From Prevotella sp. (GTDB taxonomy: Bacteria > Bacteroidota > Bacteroidia > Bacteroidales > Bacteroidaceae), in the NCBI GenBank assembly GCA_016281055.1, contig JAEEHW010000144.1, positions 48,111 to 112,110 of the forward strand: a DNA stretch of 64,000 nucleotides, in the 5' to 3' direction. A program made the translations under genes and the position numbers. Every line of letters begins with the position of its first letter. Position 1 is the stretch's first letter. Positions 16,195 through 26,991 of the stretch are shown here, piece by piece. A model generated the notes under the pieces. The model saw nothing but the letters and a program-made list of their open reading frames with translations, did no database searches and was not told the DNA's origin.

Positions 16195-16226
16195 TTTGCG
16201 CTTTTAAGGAAAATTTTGTACTTTTG
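16195..16226 (+). promoter_or_regulatory. mfd promoter
   Basis: TTTG 16195-16198, 20 bases, TACTTTTG 16219-16226; ATG at 16237, giving a leader of about 5 bases. Confidence 0.78.
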
Positions 16227-16236
16227 CAAATATTTT

Positions 16237-19200
16237 ATGCAATTAGAAGATATACAGAAGAACTTTGCTAAATCGGAAGAGTGCCGAGAGTTGAGTTCTC
16301 TCCTTAAAAAGAAATCTTTACGTAAGGTCGCAGTGGGTGGTCTTACGCAGTCATCTATGGCTCTTTATCTTGCGTCGGTAGCAAGAAGAACAGAATTGCC
16401 CATGCTTGTCATCATGCGTGATGCTGATGAGGCTGGCTATGCGTATCAGGATATGCATGCGTTATTGGGAGATTCGGTGATGTTCTTTCCCTCGTCGTAT
16501 AAACGTGCGGTGAAATTCGGACAGCGTGACGCTGCAAGCGAGATACTGCGTACAGAGGTGCTTACCTCGTTGGGTAAGGAGAAAAGACTTATTATTGTCA
16601 CTTATCCTGCAGCACTTGCAGAATTGGTGATGTCGCAGAAGAATCTTGACGATAACACTATAACGCTGAAACGTGACCAAACATTAGATGTCACGGCTTT
16701 GCTGCACAGATTGCGTGAACTGGGTTTCGCTGAGCGTGACTATGTATATGAACCGGGACAGTTCGCTGTGCGTGGCAGTATCATAGACATATATTCATAT
16801 TCAGGTGAGCATCCCTGCCGCTTGGATTTCTTTGATAACGAGATAGACACGATGCGCACGTTCAACGTCGAGACGCAGTTGTCTCTGGATATGCTGGACA
16901 GTGTGACTATAGTACCAGAGATAGCACGTACTGATACGGAGAAAGTTCCTTTGCCAGAATTGCTCAGCGACGATACAATTACTGTGACACATGATCTTCG
17001 CTATGTGGTAGATGCCATAGATTATATATATAAGGAGGGCTTCTCTGATGCAGCCAAGAGTGATCGTCTGGCCTATGCTACGGAGATGGAGAAAGCTGAC
17101 ATTGTGCGTGAACTCACAGCGAGTCTCAACCTATGTACCGCATCGCGTTTTGAAAAGGAAATAGAAAGACACAAGGTGTTGGAGTTGAGCAACGGCAGTG
17201 ATGTTATGTTCAAGACCTCACCTCAACCGCTTTTCCACAAGAATTTCGATTTGCTTGCGCAGACATTGGACGATTACCAGTTGCGAGGCTACAAGACATA
17301 CGTCCTTTCAGACAGTGATAAACAGCATGAACGACTTAAGGCAATCCTTGATGAGAAACATGTAGTATGGGAACCTGTAAAAGGTACTCTGCATGAAGGG
17401 TTTGTTGATGATGCCATGCAGATGGTACTCTTTACCGACCATCAGATATTTGAGCGTTTCCACAAATATCAGTTGAAGGCGCAGACTGCAAAGCGAGGCA
17501 AGGCGGCTTTGACGATGAAAGAACTGCAGGAGATGGAGCCGGGTGACTTTATCGTGCATGTGGATTTCGGCATAGGCAAGTTTGGAGGTTTGGTGCGTAT
17601 TCCTACTGTGTCGCCATCGGGTGAACAGGGATATCAGGAAGTAATCCGCATCATTTACCAGAAGAATGACAAAGTGGATGTAAGCATACATTCTCTTTAC
17701 AAAATAAGCAAATATCGTCGTGCCGACACTGGTGAACCGCCACGTCTCTCTACGCTTGGTACGGGAGCATGGGAGCGCATTAAGGAAAAAGCCAAGAAAC
17801 GTATCAAGGACATTGCGCGCGACTTGATAAAACTGTACGCCAAACGTCGTCATGAGAAAGGTTTTGCATTTTCTCCCGATACATTCCTGCAACATGAACT
17901 GGAGGGCTCGTTCCTGTATGAGGACACTCCTGACCAGATGAAAGCTACGCAAGATGTGAAACAAGACATGGAGGCAGCGCGTCCCATGGACCGCCTTGTA
18001 TGTGGTGACGTTGGTTTTGGTAAGACTGAGGTCGCTATACGTGCTGCCTTCAAGGCTGCGTGTGACTCAAAGCAAGTGGCAGTGCTTGTGCCTACCACTG
18101 TGCTGGCATTTCAGCATTACAAGACTTTCTCTAAAAGGTTAAGTGGTTTGCCGGTGCGTGTGGATTATGTATCAAGGGCACGTACACCTAAACAGATGAA
18201 ACTGCTTCAGGAAGACCTTGAGGCAGGAAAGATAGACATTCTTGTTGGTACGCACCGTATGTTGTCAAAGACTGTGAAGTGGCACGACCTCGGACTGCTC
18301 ATAATCGATGAGGAGCAGAAGTTCGGCGTTTCCACAAAAGAGAAACTGCGTCAGTTGAAAAGCAATGTCGATACGCTCACTATGTCGGCTACACCAATAC
18401 CGCGTACGCTACAGTTCTCATTGATGGGAGCAAGGGATATGAGCATCATGCGTACCCCGCCGCCTAACCGTCAGCCTATTGACACACAGGTGACGACATT
18501 CTCTGCAGAACTAGTAGCTGATGCCATAAACTTTGAGATGAGTCGTGATGGTCAGGTGTATTTCGTATGCAATCGTATTGCTACGCTTGACAAGATGAAA
18601 AACATCATCGAGCGCACCGTGAAAGACTGTCGTGTGGCTATAGGACATGGGCAGATGCGTCCGGAGGAACTGGAGAAAATCATAATGGGGTTCATCAACC
18701 ACGACTATGATGTGTTGCTCTCCACTACCATTGTAGAGAACGGCATAGACATACCCAATGCCAATACTATTATCATTAATGATGCGAATCATTTCGGACT
18801 TTCTGATTTGCATCAGATGCGTGGTAGGGTAGGGCGTTCCAATCGCAAGGCGTTCTGTTATCTCCTCGCACCACCGCTTACATACCTGCCCAATGAGAGC
18901 CGTCGTCGATTGGAGGCTTTGGAAACTTTCGCAGACCTTGGTTCGGGCTTTTCTCTTGCTATGCAGGACCTTGACATTCGTGGCGCCGGCAACCTGCTTG
19001 GAGCTGAACAGTCTGGATTCATGGAGGATTTAGGTTATGAGACCTATCAGAAGATTTTGTCACAAGCTGTCAACGAACTGAAGAATGATGAGTTTCAGGA
19101 TCTCTATAAGGAACAATTGGAGGAGGGGGAAGCTCTTACCGGTGATGATTTCGTTGACGACTGCACAGTGGAAAGCGACTTGCAGATGTATTTCCCAGAC

Positions 19201-19611
19201 ACCTATGTGCCGGGTTCCAGCGAACGCATGATTCTTTATCGTGAACTGGACAGCATTCAATCCGATGCAGACTTGGAGGCATACCGCAAGCGTATGGAAG
19301 ACCGTTTCGGTCCCGTACCGCCAGAGGGAGAGGAGTTGATGCTTGTAGTCATGCTGCGGCGTTTGGGCAGAAAACTTGGTTGTGAGAAGATAATACTGAA
19401 ACAGCACATTATGAAGATGCAGTTTGTCAGCAATAACGACAGTGTGTTCTATCAGAGCCGTTTCTTTGATTCTATACTGAACTACGTCGGGCGTCATGCT
19501 CGTCTTTGTGATATCAAGGAGGTGAAAGGACAGAATGTGCTTATCGTTAAGAGTGTGCCGAGTGTAAAGGAGGCTGTCAGCTGTCTTAAAAAGATGATGC
19601 CAGAGGGGTGA
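16237..19611 (+). CDS. mfd: Transcription-repair coupling factor Mfd
   Basis: A 1124-residue protein. The UvrB-like N-terminal module (PSSYKRAV region, FAVRGSIIDIYS) is followed by the RNA-polymerase-interaction/Tudor-like domain (GDFIVHVDFGIGKFGGL at about 440), the RecG-like helicase (GDVGFGKTEVAIRA Walker A, DEEQKFG Walker B, SATPIPRTL, RVGRSNRKAFCYLL) and the TRCF C-terminal domain. Mfd removes stalled RNA polymerase at lesions and recruits UvrA. The ATG at 16237 was chosen since the ORF's upstream seven codons overlap the promoter. The stop codon lies in the loop of the terminator hairpin. Confidence 0.97.
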   Translation: MQLEDIQKNFAKSEECRELSSLLKKKSLRKVAVGGLTQSSMALYLASVARRTELPMLVIMRDADEAGYAYQDMHALLGDSVMFFPSSYKRAVKFGQRDAASEILRTEVLTSLGKEKRLIIVTYPAALAELVMSQKNLDDNTITLKRDQTLDVTALLHRLRELGFAERDYVYEPGQFAVRGSIIDIYSYSGEHPCRLDFFDNEIDTMRTFNVETQLSLDMLDSVTIVPEIARTDTEKVPLPELLSDDTITVTHDLRYVVDAIDYIYKEGFSDAAKSDRLAYATEMEKADIVRELTASLNLCTASRFEKEIERHKVLELSNGSDVMFKTSPQPLFHKNFDLLAQTLDDYQLRGYKTYVLSDSDKQHERLKAILDEKHVVWEPVKGTLHEGFVDDAMQMVLFTDHQIFERFHKYQLKAQTAKRGKAALTMKELQEMEPGDFIVHVDFGIGKFGGLVRIPTVSPSGEQGYQEVIRIIYQKNDKVDVSIHSLYKISKYRRADTGEPPRLSTLGTGAWERIKEKAKKRIKDIARDLIKLYAKRRHEKGFAFSPDTFLQHELEGSFLYEDTPDQMKATQDVKQDMEAARPMDRLVCGDVGFGKTEVAIRAAFKAACDSKQVAVLVPTTVLAFQHYKTFSKRLSGLPVRVDYVSRARTPKQMKLLQEDLEAGKIDILVGTHRMLSKTVKWHDLGLLIIDEEQKFGVSTKEKLRQLKSNVDTLTMSATPIPRTLQFSLMGARDMSIMRTPPPNRQPIDTQVTTFSAELVADAINFEMSRDGQVYFVCNRIATLDKMKNIIERTVKDCRVAIGHGQMRPEELEKIIMGFINHDYDVLLSTTIVENGIDIPNANTIIINDANHFGLSDLHQMRGRVGRSNRKAFCYLLAPPLTYLPNESRRRLEALETFADLGSGFSLAMQDLDIRGAGNLLGAEQSGFMEDLGYETYQKILSQAVNELKNDEFQDLYKEQLEEGEALTGDDFVDDCTVESDLQMYFPDTYVPGSSERMILYRELDSIQSDADLEAYRKRMEDRFGPVPPEGEELMLVVMLRRLGRKLGCEKIILKQHIMKMQFVSNNDSVFYQSRFFDSILNYVGRHARLCDIKEVKGQNVLIVKSVPSVKEAVSCLKKMMPEG

Positions 19612-19629
19612 CCCTTCTGGCATCATTTT
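19594..19629. terminator. Terminator overlapping the mfd stop codon
   Basis: A stem of about 14-16 bp: ATGATGCCAGAGGGGT at 19594-19609 pairs with 19611-19626 (one G-T wobble), followed by TTTTG. The mfd stop TGA (19609-19611) sits in the apical loop. Works for the convergent GH2 gene on the minus strand too (AAAATGATG side). Confidence 0.8.
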
Positions 19630-19632
19630 GTT

Positions 19633-21444
19633 TTATTTGCTCTCGTACCATTTCTTTAATATATAGAATGCTTTCTTCTTCTCGCCTTTGTCGCTCAACA
19701 GGCCTTTCATGTTGTAGAAATCCTGAATGCCCGGCAGTACGCGTCGTGGTGAGCGGAAGTCCTTCAGAATCCAAGGTGTCGTTCCGCTGAGCCCGTCAAT
19801 CTTGCTCAGCATGGCGATGTTCTCTATGTAGAGGTTCTCCTGAAACTCCTCGGTCCAGCGTTGGTTCTTCTCTCCATGCAGTCCATACTTGGCGCCACCT
19901 CCAAATTCACTGATGATGACGGGTTTGTCGTATGGAATCTCCCAGTGCATCTTGGGCGCATCATTGACATCGCGATACCATCCTATGTATTGGTTGAAAC
20001 TCACAACATCCACATACTCGTTCATGTTGTCGTTCAGTCTGTTTACATAGTTTGATGCTCCCGTTACCTCCATCGCCATGGAGATGAGACGAGTGTTGTC
20101 CAGACTGCGTGCATACTTAGCCAGGTTGCCGAGGAAAGTGTCGCGTTCCTTAGAGTGAGGTGTCTCGTTGGCAATGCTCCAGATGATGATGTTGGCGCGG
20201 TTGTGGTCGCGGCTTATCATGTCGGTGAGTTGCTGGCGCGCATTCTCGTATGTTGCCGGGTTCTTCCATGCTATCGTCCAGTAGCACGGTATCTCAGACC
20301 ATACCAGAATACCCATGCGCTCCGCTTCGCGCACCATGTACTCGTTGTGTGGATAGTGTGCCAGGCGCACGAAATTGCAGCCCAGTTCCTTTGCCCATGA
20401 GAGCAGCGTGTGTGCATCTTCTGTGCAGTTGGCGCGTCCGCCGCCGTTAGGTTTCTCTTCGTGCATGCTTATTCCCTTGAGGAATATTGGCTGTCCGTTG
20501 AGGAGAATCTGCTTGCCGCGTGTCTCTATGGTGCGGAATCCTATCTCATCGGCCAGCATACTGTTGTCCAGTGAAATGCGGACATCATAAAGTTTCGGAT
20601 TCTCAGGGCTCCACAGTTGCAGTTTCTTTGCATCCACCTTTAGCGTGGCGCTTACTTGACCCTCAGCATCGGTGGCAAACTGCTTTTCCAGTTTCAACTC
20701 AGGAATGTTAATCACCACTTTATGGCCAGCCTCCTTGGCGCTCAACTTGGCTGAGAAAGCTATTTCTCTTACCTTGGCTTTGTCGGCAGCCTTCGAAAGT
20801 TGCAGATTATAATCTTCCAGATAAACCTGGGGTACCTTTACCAACTTCACGTCGCGTGTGATGCCGCCATAGTTCCACCAGTCGAATATCTGAGTTGGTA
20901 CATCCTCAGCATGGCGCTTGTTGTCCACCTTCACGATTACCGTATTCTCGCCTTCCTTCAGCAGATTGCTGATGTCATAGTTGAACGGTGTGAATCCGCC
21001 CACATGATGTCCTGCCTTCTTGCCGTTCACCCACACATGGCAGTCATAGTTCACTGCACCGAAATACAGCAGGGTGCGATAGTCCTGCATAGGCACGGCC
21101 TGAAAACTCTTCTTAAACCATACTGTTCCTTCGTAGAAGAACAAGCGTTCATCCTGTGTGTTCCAGTCAGACGGAATCTGCATCGTGGGCGACTTGTCGA
21201 AATCGTATTCAATCAGGTCCTCAGGTTTTTGTGGCTTGGCATTGTTGAAGAATCCCCAGCGTGTGGGGTTCATGCGGTAGTCGTAGTAGCCTTCTTCCTG
21301 CACATCCACGATATAGTTCCATTTGCCGTTGAGCGACATACTCTCGTATGCTCCTACATTCTGTATCAACGGTTTTGCTGTATCCTCTGCCATGACGTGC
21401 AGCATGCAGCCCATGACGAGGATTGTTGTCAATAGTCTTTTCAT
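19633..21444 (-). CDS. Glycoside hydrolase family 2 protein (beta-glucuronidase/beta-galactosidase type), secreted
   Basis: A 603-residue protein. Signal peptide (MKRLLTTILVMGCMLHVMA), then the sugar-binding jelly roll (about 25-205), Ig-like domain (about 205-305) and TIM barrel (about 306-600). Acid/base Glu427 is in SIANETPHS and nucleophile Glu513 in IISEFGGGAKYG. The short architecture without C-terminal domains is like beta-glucuronidases, and FGGGAKYG resembles the glucuronidase SEFGA region, but the substrate cannot be fixed by eye. Downstream of the lacZ-like gene on the same strand, separated by a 160-base gap filled with hairpin repeat A. Confidence 0.88.
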   Translation of the reverse strand: MKRLLTTILVMGCMLHVMAEDTAKPLIQNVGAYESMSLNGKWNYIVDVQEEGYYDYRMNPTRWGFFNNAKPQKPEDLIEYDFDKSPTMQIPSDWNTQDERLFFYEGTVWFKKSFQAVPMQDYRTLLYFGAVNYDCHVWVNGKKAGHHVGGFTPFNYDISNLLKEGENTVIVKVDNKRHAEDVPTQIFDWWNYGGITRDVKLVKVPQVYLEDYNLQLSKAADKAKVREIAFSAKLSAKEAGHKVVINIPELKLEKQFATDAEGQVSATLKVDAKKLQLWSPENPKLYDVRISLDNSMLADEIGFRTIETRGKQILLNGQPIFLKGISMHEEKPNGGGRANCTEDAHTLLSWAKELGCNFVRLAHYPHNEYMVREAERMGILVWSEIPCYWTIAWKNPATYENARQQLTDMISRDHNRANIIIWSIANETPHSKERDTFLGNLAKYARSLDNTRLISMAMEVTGASNYVNRLNDNMNEYVDVVSFNQYIGWYRDVNDAPKMHWEIPYDKPVIISEFGGGAKYGLHGEKNQRWTEEFQENLYIENIAMLSKIDGLSGTTPWILKDFRSPRRVLPGIQDFYNMKGLLSDKGEKKKAFYILKKWYESK

Positions 21445-21466
21445 TTTTTTGTTTACGTTTATTTTA

Positions 21467-21603
21467 AGGGAGTGATAAGGGAGTAGAAGGGGAGTGATAG
21501 GGGAGTGAAAGGGACAATACGCTTGTAATGTTGTTAGTCTAATACATGTGTCCTTTTCACTTCCCTTCTACTCCCTTATCACTCCTCTTCTACTCCTCTG
21601 TCA
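21467..21603. repeat. Long hairpin repeat, copy A
   Basis: Purine-rich left arm (about 21467-21514: GGGAGTGATAAGGGAGTAGA and similar) and complementary right arm (about 21549-21597: CTTCTACTCCCTTATCACTC and similar) around a core that begins GGGACAATACGCTTGTAATG and ends TAATACATGTGTCC. The same core occurs inverted in copy B and diverged in copy C. It starts right after the lacZ-like stop codon (21605, minus strand). Confidence 0.85.
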
Positions 21604-21604
21604 C

Positions 21605-24724
<3,120 letters not shown>

Positions 24725-24768
24725 TTATTCTTTTCACCTTTCACTTTCCGTATCTCACCTCAGAAATG

Positions 24769-24799
24769 CAAAGTTAGTGTTTTTATCGGAAATACACAA
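24769..24799 (-). promoter_or_regulatory. Promoter of the lacZ-like gene
   Basis: Minus strand TTG (24797-24799, context CTTG), 20 bases, TAACTTTG (24769-24776); leader of about 65 bases. Confidence 0.72.
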
Positions 24800-24860
24800 G
24801 AATTTGCAGAAAAATATTGTCGTATCTGGACTTTGTTAGCGATAAAAGAAACAATTAAGC

Positions 24861-24959
24861 ATGATTTCGGTAAAAAAGTGCGTGTATATTGGAGTACGTG
24901 CCGAGAACTTAAAAGAACTGCTGAAATGTATCAACGATAAAAGGAGGAAAGAATTATGA
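24861..24959 (+). CDS. Candidate 32-residue mini-ORF
   Basis: ATG at 24861 to TGA at 24957-24959, encoding MISVKKCVYIGVRAENLKEL plus 12 more residues (basic C-terminus). Its stop overlaps the start of the next mini-ORF in an ATGA junction, and a strong AGGAGG-like site (24942-24947) lies inside its end. No family is recognised. It could be chance or a gene remnant; the main support is the coupled second ORF. Confidence 0.3.
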   Translation: MISVKKCVYIGVRAENLKELLKCINDKRRKEL

Positions 24960-25030
24960 AAACACTTTTTAGCATAGCGAAAATGGGTGAAAATAATGCA
25001 GATTCAACAGATAAGTGCAAATTGATTTAA
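24956..25030 (+). CDS. Candidate 24-residue mini-ORF with strong ribosome binding site
   Basis: ATG at 24956, stop TAA at 25028-25030, encoding MKTLFSIAKMGENNADSTDK plus CKLI. AAGGAGGAAA (24941-24950) lies 5 bases upstream, an unusually strong Shine-Dalgarno for this genome, where most genes have weak ones. Overlaps the preceding mini-ORF by 4 bases. No family recognised. Confidence 0.33.
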   Translation: MKTLFSIAKMGENNADSTDKCKLI

Positions 25031-25063
25031 AAGATTTTGTACAGTATATAATAGATGAATAAA

Positions 25064-25171
25064 AGACAACCCCAACAACAATAACGACATCTGTATGACA
25101 GAAATGATATGTGAAAAACAGGTTGTCCCCGTTGTCCTAAGTTGTCTTCAAAAACAATGTAAGACGATATG
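25064..25171. repeat. Duplicated ~105-base element, copy 1
   Basis: Starts AGACAACCCCAACAACA and ends with GTTGTCCCCGTTGTCC followed by TAAGTTGTCTTC. The ends are inverted (AGACAAC/GTTGTCT) with an inner conserved TGACAGAAATGATATGTGAA. Nearly identical to 25385-25488. Confidence 0.85.
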
Positions 25172-25384
25172 AATAATTTCATTCTATTTTTTATTTATTA
25201 TAACCTTCGGTTAGAAATCCCCCAAAAATCTGGAGTATAATACTTGGGCTTCGCCCAGAAATATTTCTTCTATAAGATTTTTGTTTAGATTTTAAAAGAT
25301 TTCTTGCGAAGCAATCATAACCACATCAACTTAACTCTGTCTATGTCGAAATGGCTACGCGATGGGATTTTGTAGCTGAAAGGA

Positions 25385-25488
25385 AGACAACCTCGACAAC
25401 ACTGACAACATTGTATGACAGAAGTGATATGTGAAAAAAAGTTGTCCCCATTGTCCTAAGTTGTCTTCAAAAAAAGTAAGATGACATA
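25385..25488. repeat. Duplicated ~105-base element, copy 2
   Basis: Same order and orientation as copy 1, 321 bases downstream: AGACAACCTCGACAACA, then TGACAGAAGTGATATGTGAA, then GTTGTCCCCATTGTCC and TAAGTTGTCTTC. Confidence 0.85.
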
Positions 25489-25593
25489 GATAGATGGCGA
25501 AATGATAATGGTGCGTTTTTCTAAATCTCCAGTAAAAAAGTGAGGGAGATTTGTGAACAAATGACGCATGGGTTTGGGTGGCAAAATAGAAGA

Positions 25594-25705
25594 ATAATTC
25601 AATGCACAATGCATAATGCACGATGCACAATTAGGTGAGATGCAATAAAAAGCATGACTTATGCGCAATAATTATGCATTATGCATTGTGAATTGTGCAT
25701 TAATT
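25594..25705. repeat. Imperfect inverted repeat of ATGCATAATGCAC type
   Basis: The left arm (about 25594-25632, AATGCACAATGCATAATGCA) is complementary to the right arm (about 25670-25705, TTATGCATTATGCATTGTGA). Similar AATTATGCATTATGAATTAT sequence follows the UPF0210 start near 697-717. Common low-complexity intergenic filler in Bacteroidota. Confidence 0.65.
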
Positions 25706-25976
25706 TGAAGGCTTTTACATGGTAATATGTATGCTTTGAGGAGGTAAAAGGTGCCTAATTACAGTGTAAAAGCTATGCTTTTGCAGTTGGAGGGGATTGT
25801 GATAAAATCGCAGAAAAGGGTATGTCGCTGTGGTACAGCGATATACATAGATTTCGAAATACTGGCGTATTTGAGAGCAAAACAGCTGTTGGTGATTTCT
25901 ATCGCAAGGAATCGGCAGTTAAATCATGATGGAAGTGAGATGCGAGCGGCTTCCTTGTGGAGAAATAGGAAAGTCA

Positions 25977-26121
25977 GGGGGGAGTGAAAATGTAGTGAAA
26001 GGGGAGTGATAGAGGAGTGAAAGGGACATATGTATTAGACTGATGACATAGACTAAAGACATTGCAAGCGTATTGTCCCTTTCACTCCCCTATCACTCCC
26101 TTTCTACTCCCCTATCACTCC
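25977..26121. repeat. Long hairpin repeat, copy B (inverted relative to A)
   Basis: Arms GGGGAGTGATAGAGGAGTGA (from about 26000) and TTTCACTCCCCTATCACTCC (from about 26079). Read on the minus strand the core is GGGACAATACGCTTGCAATG ... CTAATACATATGTCCC, matching copy A with a 13-14 base internal partial duplication (TATGTCATCAGTC). Ends 20 bases after the tonB stop codon. Confidence 0.85.
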
Positions 26122-26140
26122 AATAAAATTCTCTATGAAG

Positions 26141-26830
26141 TTATATCTCAAACACTATGGGGATGGCAATCATGGAGCGGCAGGGCTTGCCATTGTCTTT
26201 GCCCGGTTGCCATTTGGGCATGAGGCGCATCACGCGCAGGGCCTCGTCGTCAAGTAGTTTGCCCGCAGACTTTACCACCTTGATGTCGCTCAGCGAACCG
26301 TCCTTATCGACGATGAAACTGACCATCACCTTGCCTTCGGTGTGGCGCTGCAGCGCCTCGGCAGGATATTTCAGCGTTTTGGTGAGCCATTTCATGAACT
26401 CCACCATGCCGCCGGGATATTCAGGCAACTGCTCCACGATTTGCAGCGCCTCCTCGTCGTCACCGTTCAGGTTGATGGGCGGCTGCTCCTGTTCGGGTTC
26501 CTCAGTGGTCTCCTCCTCGGTGTTGGACGGTTGGTCCAGTTGTTCGGGAGCAATCTCTGTCACCTCGTCCACTTTGTTGATTTGCGTGGCCTCCTTCTGT
26601 TCCACCTCCGGCTGCGGCACGGCAGCGGAAATCATGTCATCCTGCTCATTGGCGCGGAGGTCGAGGTCCATGGAGTAGTCGTCGAGGAAATCCTCGGTAA
26701 GGCTGCTAAGACTCCGGAACGGTATGAAGAGAATGCCGACAAACAGCAACGCTGCAGCAACGAATGCTGCAGCCAGTATCAATGGGCGGCGGCGCTCAAG
26801 GTCGGCATTATGTGATTTCTTTACTTCCAT
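26141..26830 (-). CDS. TonB family energy transducer
   Basis: A 229-residue inner-membrane protein: short cytoplasmic N-terminus, one transmembrane helix (about 17-37), an acidic Glu/Pro/Gln-rich periplasmic linker (about 55-130), and a C-terminal TonB domain (about 135-229) with VSFIVDKDGSLSDIKVV and WQPGKDNGKP. It couples the proton gradient via ExbBD to TonB-dependent outer membrane receptors. The linker is acidic rather than the usual Pro-Lys. ExbB/ExbD are not nearby. It has a consensus promoter, and a GC hairpin lies in its leader. Confidence 0.9.
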   Translation of the reverse strand: MEVKKSHNADLERRRPLILAAAFVAAALLFVGILFIPFRSLSSLTEDFLDDYSMDLDLRANEQDDMISAAVPQPEVEQKEATQINKVDEVTEIAPEQLDQPSNTEEETTEEPEQEQPPINLNGDDEEALQIVEQLPEYPGGMVEFMKWLTKTLKYPAEALQRHTEGKVMVSFIVDKDGSLSDIKVVKSAGKLLDDEALRVMRLMPKWQPGKDNGKPCRSMIAIPIVFEI

Positions 26831-26907
26831 TTTTTCTTTTGTTGGAGTGATAGGGAAGTGGTTAACTTTTCACTTCCCCGAAGGGGAGTGCATCATTTTT
26901 CTTCGTG

Positions 26908-26939
26908 CAAAATTACATAGAATTATCGAACCACACAAA
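26908..26939 (-). promoter_or_regulatory. tonB-family gene promoter
   Basis: Minus strand TTTG (26936-26939), 20 bases, TAATTTTG (26908-26915). The leader of about 75 bases contains a small hairpin (CTTCCCCGAAGGGGAGTG, 26871-26890). Confidence 0.78.
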
Positions 26940-26991
26940 TATTATTACACTTTTTAAGTAATAAACGCGCATGTGAAGCGTTATTTTAAAG

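Larger units (their letters stand above)
25031..26140. other. Gene-poor repeat-rich interval
   Basis: Apart from the duplicated 105-base element, the ATGCAT inverted repeat, one unit of the 22-bp repeat (25762-25783, CAGTGTAAAAGCTATGCTTT), a wobble-containing 12-bp stem at 25820-25845 (GTATGTCGCTGT) and hairpin repeat B, no convincing gene is visible. Open frames here (up to about 90 codons) are made of repeat sequence. The AT content is high and the sequence looks like decayed DNA between the lacZ-like gene and tonB. Confidence 0.7.

Noticed and set aside
25751..25987. 78-codon ORF in the gene-poor interval
   Set aside because: Begins inside a 22-bp repeat unit, contains a hairpin and runs into hairpin repeat B; no start signal or family.
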